Assembly: GCA_023136985.1 (NCBI GenBank) | Contig: JAGLQD010000105.1 | Location: 1-8,480, forward strand | Origin: Candidatus Sabulitectum sp. | Lineage (GTDB): Bacteria > Fermentibacterota > Fermentibacteria > Fermentibacterales > JCC-6 | Reading direction: 5' to 3' | DNA length: 8,480 nucleotides | In this document: positions 5,966 to 8,480 of the stretch, piece by piece | Layout of the letters: every line of letters begins with the position of its first letter | Numbering within the stretch: the stretch's first letter is position 1 | Program-made: the position numbers and the translations under genes | Notes under the pieces: generated by a model | The model's database searches: none | The model's input: only the letters and a program-made list of their open reading frames with translations | What the model was told of the DNA's origin: nothing

Positions 5966-7318
5966 ATGACTAGATCATTCCTGGTTTATACTGTCTTGGC
6001 TAGCAGTTTGTTTTTTACTGCATCTGCAGAATGGCATGTGGAAAACGTAGCCTATGCTGGACAAACTCCCGCGATCAGCCTGGACAGTTCGGGGCTTCCG
6101 AGAATTGCCTATGGCAGACCGGGGCAAGGGGCAAAATTCGCCGAGTACAATGGAACTTCCTGGAGTCTTGAACTCATCTACGATACATATTATGGAGATT
6201 GCGAGTATTTTGATATTGTTACAGATGAGAACGATGTCTCACATGTTTCATTCGCTTGGAGCGGTTGGATTATTTCTGCTTTCCAAGATCCGGTTTTAGA
6301 CAGCTGGAGTGTTGAGTGGCCGCTGACTTCCCACGGAGAGTGGAACTCCATTGGACTTAGCAGTCAGAACTATCCGGGAATATGCTTTTATTCTTATGTC
6401 AAAAACCTTCAATTCGAATTCTGGGATGGTAGCCAGTGGACAACTCAGATTGTAGATGCAGGAACTGATGCCGGCAATTACAATTCAATGCTCAGAGAAG
6501 GTGCCAACGAGGCCTTCGTAGCCTACAGCATGACTCAACCCACCACCGGGTTAAAATATGCCAATCGGGATGAGAGTGGTGTATGGCATACTTCCTTTGT
6601 AGACACATCAATGACCTCAGAGCCCATGGGTATTTCTCTTGCTAATAATGGAAACGGTTACCCCTGTATTTCATATACAACACCGGGAGAGCTTAGATAC
6701 GCCGAATGGGATGGCTCTGCGTGGAATGTGGAAACCGTATTGAGCCTGGCAACCGGAGATGCAAAAGAAACTGGTGCCAATGCATATGACACTTCACTGG
6801 CATTTACCCAGTACGACCACCCTCGTATTGCCCATTGCAATCTTAGTGGTGATTCACTTTCATATTCATGGAATGATGGAACAGGCTGGCAGACTGAAAG
6901 CATTTTTCCTGTAGGAGACTGGGGTGGAGATCTTGACCTTGTCCTTGACTCACAGGGCAGACCGCACATTGCGTTTTTCGCCGGTCAATCAGAGGGCCTT
7001 ATGTATGCATTTAACGATGAGGTCTTAGGTGTTGAGCATAGTAATGAAGCTGGCGGAGTTGTGACCCTCAATGCTGTTACAAATCCATTTTACGGCAGTC
7101 TTAACATGTCCTTCAGCCTTCCTGAAGCGTCTTATGTAACACTGACAGTTTTCGATCTGCAGGGAAGAACGGTGGACAACGCACTGTCGGAATACCGCTC
7201 TGAAGGAAACAACCTGTTCAACTGGACTCCTGACGCTGCACTTCCACTTGGGGAATACATTATCGTGCTGGATGCTTTGGATAGCACTATTTCTCAAAGG
7301 GTGATCTTTCTTCGGTAG
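5966..7318 (+). CDS. Secreted beta-propeller repeat protein with T9SS type A sorting domain
   Basis: The product has 450 residues from ATG 5966, with AAAGGA 8 nt upstream. A clean signal peptide (MTRSFLVYTVLASSLFFTASA, cut before EWH) leads. Residues about 33-350 hold some seven degenerate repeats of 40-55 residues with the pattern D-x-x-G-x-P-x-I-A-[YF]...L-x-[YF]-A-x-W-[DN]-G-x-x-W. Examples are SSGLPRIAYG/YNGTSW, GYPCISY/WDGSAW and SQGRPHIAFF. This suggests a propeller without calcium loops. About 366-450 (NPFYGSLNMSFSLPEA, VFDLQGRTV, LGEYIIVL, QRVIFLR) is a T9SS sorting domain, somewhat divergent because the usual GVY is GEY. It is probably exported and surface-attached like its two neighbours. 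No catalytic motif is visible. The gene is transcribed alone and no plus-strand terminator is clear. Confidence 0.82.
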   Translation: MTRSFLVYTVLASSLFFTASAEWHVENVAYAGQTPAISLDSSGLPRIAYGRPGQGAKFAEYNGTSWSLELIYDTYYGDCEYFDIVTDENDVSHVSFAWSGWIISAFQDPVLDSWSVEWPLTSHGEWNSIGLSSQNYPGICFYSYVKNLQFEFWDGSQWTTQIVDAGTDAGNYNSMLREGANEAFVAYSMTQPTTGLKYANRDESGVWHTSFVDTSMTSEPMGISLANNGNGYPCISYTTPGELRYAEWDGSAWNVETVLSLATGDAKETGANAYDTSLAFTQYDHPRIAHCNLSGDSLSYSWNDGTGWQTESIFPVGDWGGDLDLVLDSQGRPHIAFFAGQSEGLMYAFNDEVLGVEHSNEAGGVVTLNAVTNPFYGSLNMSFSLPEASYVTLTVFDLQGRTVDNALSEYRSEGNNLFNWTPDAALPLGEYIIVLDALDSTISQRVIFLR

Positions 7319-7371
7319 CTCAGCCTTTTTCATGCGGAATACAGGATCTGATTGTAAGCAAGCACAAAAAC

Positions 7372-7398
7372 AGCCGGCTGTTGATAAAGCAGCCGGCT
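7372..7398 (-). terminator. Rho-independent terminator of the VOC protein gene
   Basis: AGCCGGCTG (7372-7380) and CAGCCGGCT (7390-7398) form a perfect 9-bp GC-rich stem with a 9-nt loop. On the minus strand the stem is followed by GTTTTTG, and it lies 16 nt after the stop of the gene ending at 7415. On the plus strand A-runs flank it, so it should be a poor stop for the 5966-7318 gene. Confidence 0.8.
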
Positions 7399-7414
7399 AC
7401 AAAAAGAAAGGTTC

Positions 7415-7801
7415 TTACTTCTTCAGATAGCTCATGGCCATAATAACAGCCCCCTGAGGGTCCTGCAGTACGCAGAAGCGACCCACATCGGGAATGTCAA
7501 AAGCAGGGCGAAGCACCTTGCCGCCAAGCTCAGTAACACTGGCAACCGTTGCGTCCACATCGTCTACGGTGACATAGATGTCCCATGAAGGGGGCATATC
7601 TTTGCACTCTTCCACCATTGCCATGATGCCGGCAACAGGAACACCATCCACCTTTACCATGGTGTACTCACCCTGGGAAATGGGAACTGTATCATACTCC
7701 CACCCGAACAGACCTTTGTAGAATGCTTTAGCACCTTCCACATCGGTTGTCATCAGCTCAAACCACCCGAAAGCCCCATGTCTCATGCACGAATTCTCCA
7801 C
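7415..7801 (-). CDS. VOC (glyoxalase/bleomycin-resistance fold) family protein
   Basis: The product has 128 residues from the GTG at 7801, chosen because AAAGGAG (7808-7814) stands 6 nt upstream; ATG 7786 is an alternative. The open frame runs back to 7945, but that stretch holds the promoter and resembles no protein family. One VOC module is seen: GAFGWFELMTTDVEGAKAFYKGLFGWEY (first beta-alpha unit), GVPVAGIMAM, then WDIYVTVDDVDATVASVTELGGKV and VGRFCVLQDPQGAVIMAM. It resembles the small stress- or detoxification-related VOC proteins paired into a dimer. Metal ligands cannot be assigned with confidence (a His lies in the N-terminal strand, but the C-terminal Glu of true glyoxalases is not evident). 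The substrate is unknown. It has its own promoter and terminator and is divergent from the gene at 8071. Confidence 0.85.
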   Translation of the reverse strand: MENSCMRHGAFGWFELMTTDVEGAKAFYKGLFGWEYDTVPISQGEYTMVKVDGVPVAGIMAMVEECKDMPPSWDIYVTVDDVDATVASVTELGGKVLRPAFDIPDVGRFCVLQDPQGAVIMAMSYLKK

Positions 7802-7844
7802 CAGTATCTCCTTTCCAAGTAAAATGAATCTGCCAACAAGGGTA

Positions 7845-7872
7845 AACATATGTATACATAAATCGATGTCAA
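7845..7872 (-). promoter_or_regulatory. Promoter of the VOC protein gene with a palindrome at the -10 box
   Basis: On the minus strand a perfect TTGACA (7872-7867) is followed after 16 nt by TATGTT (7850-7845). Transcription would start near 7838, about 37 nt before the GTG. The 12-bp perfect palindrome TATGTATACATA (7849-7860) fills the spacer and touches the -10 box, a typical place for a repressor site. Confidence 0.6.
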
Positions 7873-8018
7873 GTAATAACTGTTGATCATCAAACCATGG
7901 ATCAGCCCCCGAAAGAGCAAAGGAAAGATTTGATATAGCATCCATTCAGCAACATTGAAAGATGACAGCTGTGATGAGTCAAAGAACCAGCAATAGCAAT
8001 GTCGGATTTTAACATATA

Positions 8019-8039
8019 ACCAACATTATCAATGTTGGT
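8019..8039. promoter_or_regulatory. Operator-like palindrome upstream of the AAA ATPase gene
   Basis: ACCAACATT-ATC-AATGTTGGT has perfect 9-bp arms around a 3-nt centre and lies 31 nt before the ATG at 8071. A near copy of the right half (CAATGTCGG, 7998-8006) occurs 32 bp upstream of CAATGTTGG (8030-8038). No U-tract follows, so a regulator site is more likely than a terminator. The binding protein is unknown. Confidence 0.45.
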
Positions 8040-8070
8040 ATCCGTATGTAATGCTAGGGCAAGAGGATAA

Positions 8071-8480
8071 ATGGAAACATCGTATCTGCAAAGGTTGATA
8101 AATGATCAGCGAGAGGAGTTTCTATCAAAGAAAACCGGAACTCCCCCAGAGGTTGCCTGGAATGATCTGCTTGATCCGGGCAGAATTATTGCCTTCACTG
8201 GTATTCGAAGATGTGGTAAATCTACTCTTCTCAGGTAAATTGCTGAAGGCGCCAATGGCGGCTTCGTGTACTTGAATTTTGATGATATCAGACTCTCTGG
8301 CTTTTCAGAGTCTGATTACGAAGTACTTATCACCCTTTTTCCCAAACAACGCAAAGAAGTCATTTACCTGTTTGATGAGATTCAACTCGCTCCTGTATGG
8401 GAACGCTTTTTGCGCAGAATGCATGACAACGGCGCAAGCATCGTTTTACTGGATCAAACAGTTCTCTCCTCAGCAATGAA
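8071..8480 (+). pseudogene. AAA_14/DUF4143-type ATPase gene, disrupted (3' end outside window)
   Basis: From ATG 8071 (AAGAGG 4 nt upstream) the frame reads METSYLQRLINDQREEF and reaches a Walker A motif, GIRRCGKST (residues 44-52, K50 the P-loop lysine), then LLR and TAA at 8236-8238. The same frame continues as IAEGANGGFVYLNFDD and a Walker B VIYLFDEIQ (about 8359-8385). Relatives read LL-R/K-Q-I/L at the stop, so CAA to TAA is the likely change. Near the end the frame gives IVLLDQTVLSS, whereas one frame over from 8448 gives TGSNSSLLSNE, the TGS-N sensor segment expected after I-V in this family. So one T seems missing in the run 8444-8447. These ATPases are single-protein, often mobile or accessory genes of unknown function. 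With two lesions the gene is probably inactive. Confidence 0.75.

Noticed and set aside
7802..7945. A 48-residue N-terminal extension of the VOC protein
   Set aside because: The stretch contains a perfect TTGACA and a -10 box; the GTG at 7801 has an AAAGGAG site and fits the usual length of one VOC module.
8236..8238. TAA reassigned to glutamine
   Set aside because: TAA ends other intact genes here (FG-GAP and VOC genes), and the same ATPase gene also carries a frameshift, so decay is the simpler reading.

Overview
The window looks like part of a bacterial chromosome or metagenomic contig from the Fibrobacteres-Chlorobi-Bacteroidetes (FCB) side of the tree. Three separate genes encode large secreted repeat proteins, each ending in an about 80-residue domain of the type IX secretion (T9SS type A) sorting kind. 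Genes have clear purine-rich Shine-Dalgarno sites (AAGGAGG, AAAGGA, AAAGGAG) and sigma70-like promoters (TTTACA-N17-TATAAT, TTGACA-N16-TATGTT). That is unlike typical Bacteroidota, so a candidate phylum such as Fermentibacterota, Cloacimonadota or WOR-3 is a reasonable but unproven guess.

Layout. Positions 1-74 are the last codons of an ABC-2 type transporter permease. A hairpin terminator (217-261) and a minus-strand gene (274-2382) follow; the gene encodes a secreted beta-helix/PKD/T9SS-CTD protein. Positions 2650-2885 hold a broken second copy of the permease tail. Its last 23 residues are identical to the first copy, all nine nucleotide differences lie at third codon positions, and the frame is lost by one missing C. 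Next is a minus-strand type II toxin-antitoxin operon of the TacAT/AtaRT class: an RHH/DUF1778 antitoxin (3440-3709) overlaps a GNAT toxin (2907-3443) by 4 nt. Its promoter lies between two near-identical 19-bp palindromes (3729-3747 and 3784-3802).

Two plus-strand genes for secreted propeller proteins follow. One is a seven-repeat FG-GAP/VCBS calcium-loop protein (3898-5772). The other is a 450-residue protein with about seven short beta-propeller repeats (5966-7318). A minus-strand VOC/glyoxalase-fold protein (7415-7801) follows, with its own promoter and terminator. The window ends in a damaged AAA_14/DUF4143-type ATPase gene (from 8071) that carries an in-frame stop just after the Walker A motif and a second, single-base frameshift near 8447.

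The genes do not form one pathway. The three surface proteins probably share one export and anchoring route (T9SS, encoded elsewhere). The TA pair and the two decayed genes (permease tail, AAA ATPase) mark this as accessory, rearranging sequence. I see no transposase, integrase, tRNA, rRNA or CRISPR array. The most distinctive pieces are the TA control region, the duplicated permease tail with purely synonymous divergence, and the doubly lesioned ATPase. I found no convincing wholly new system.
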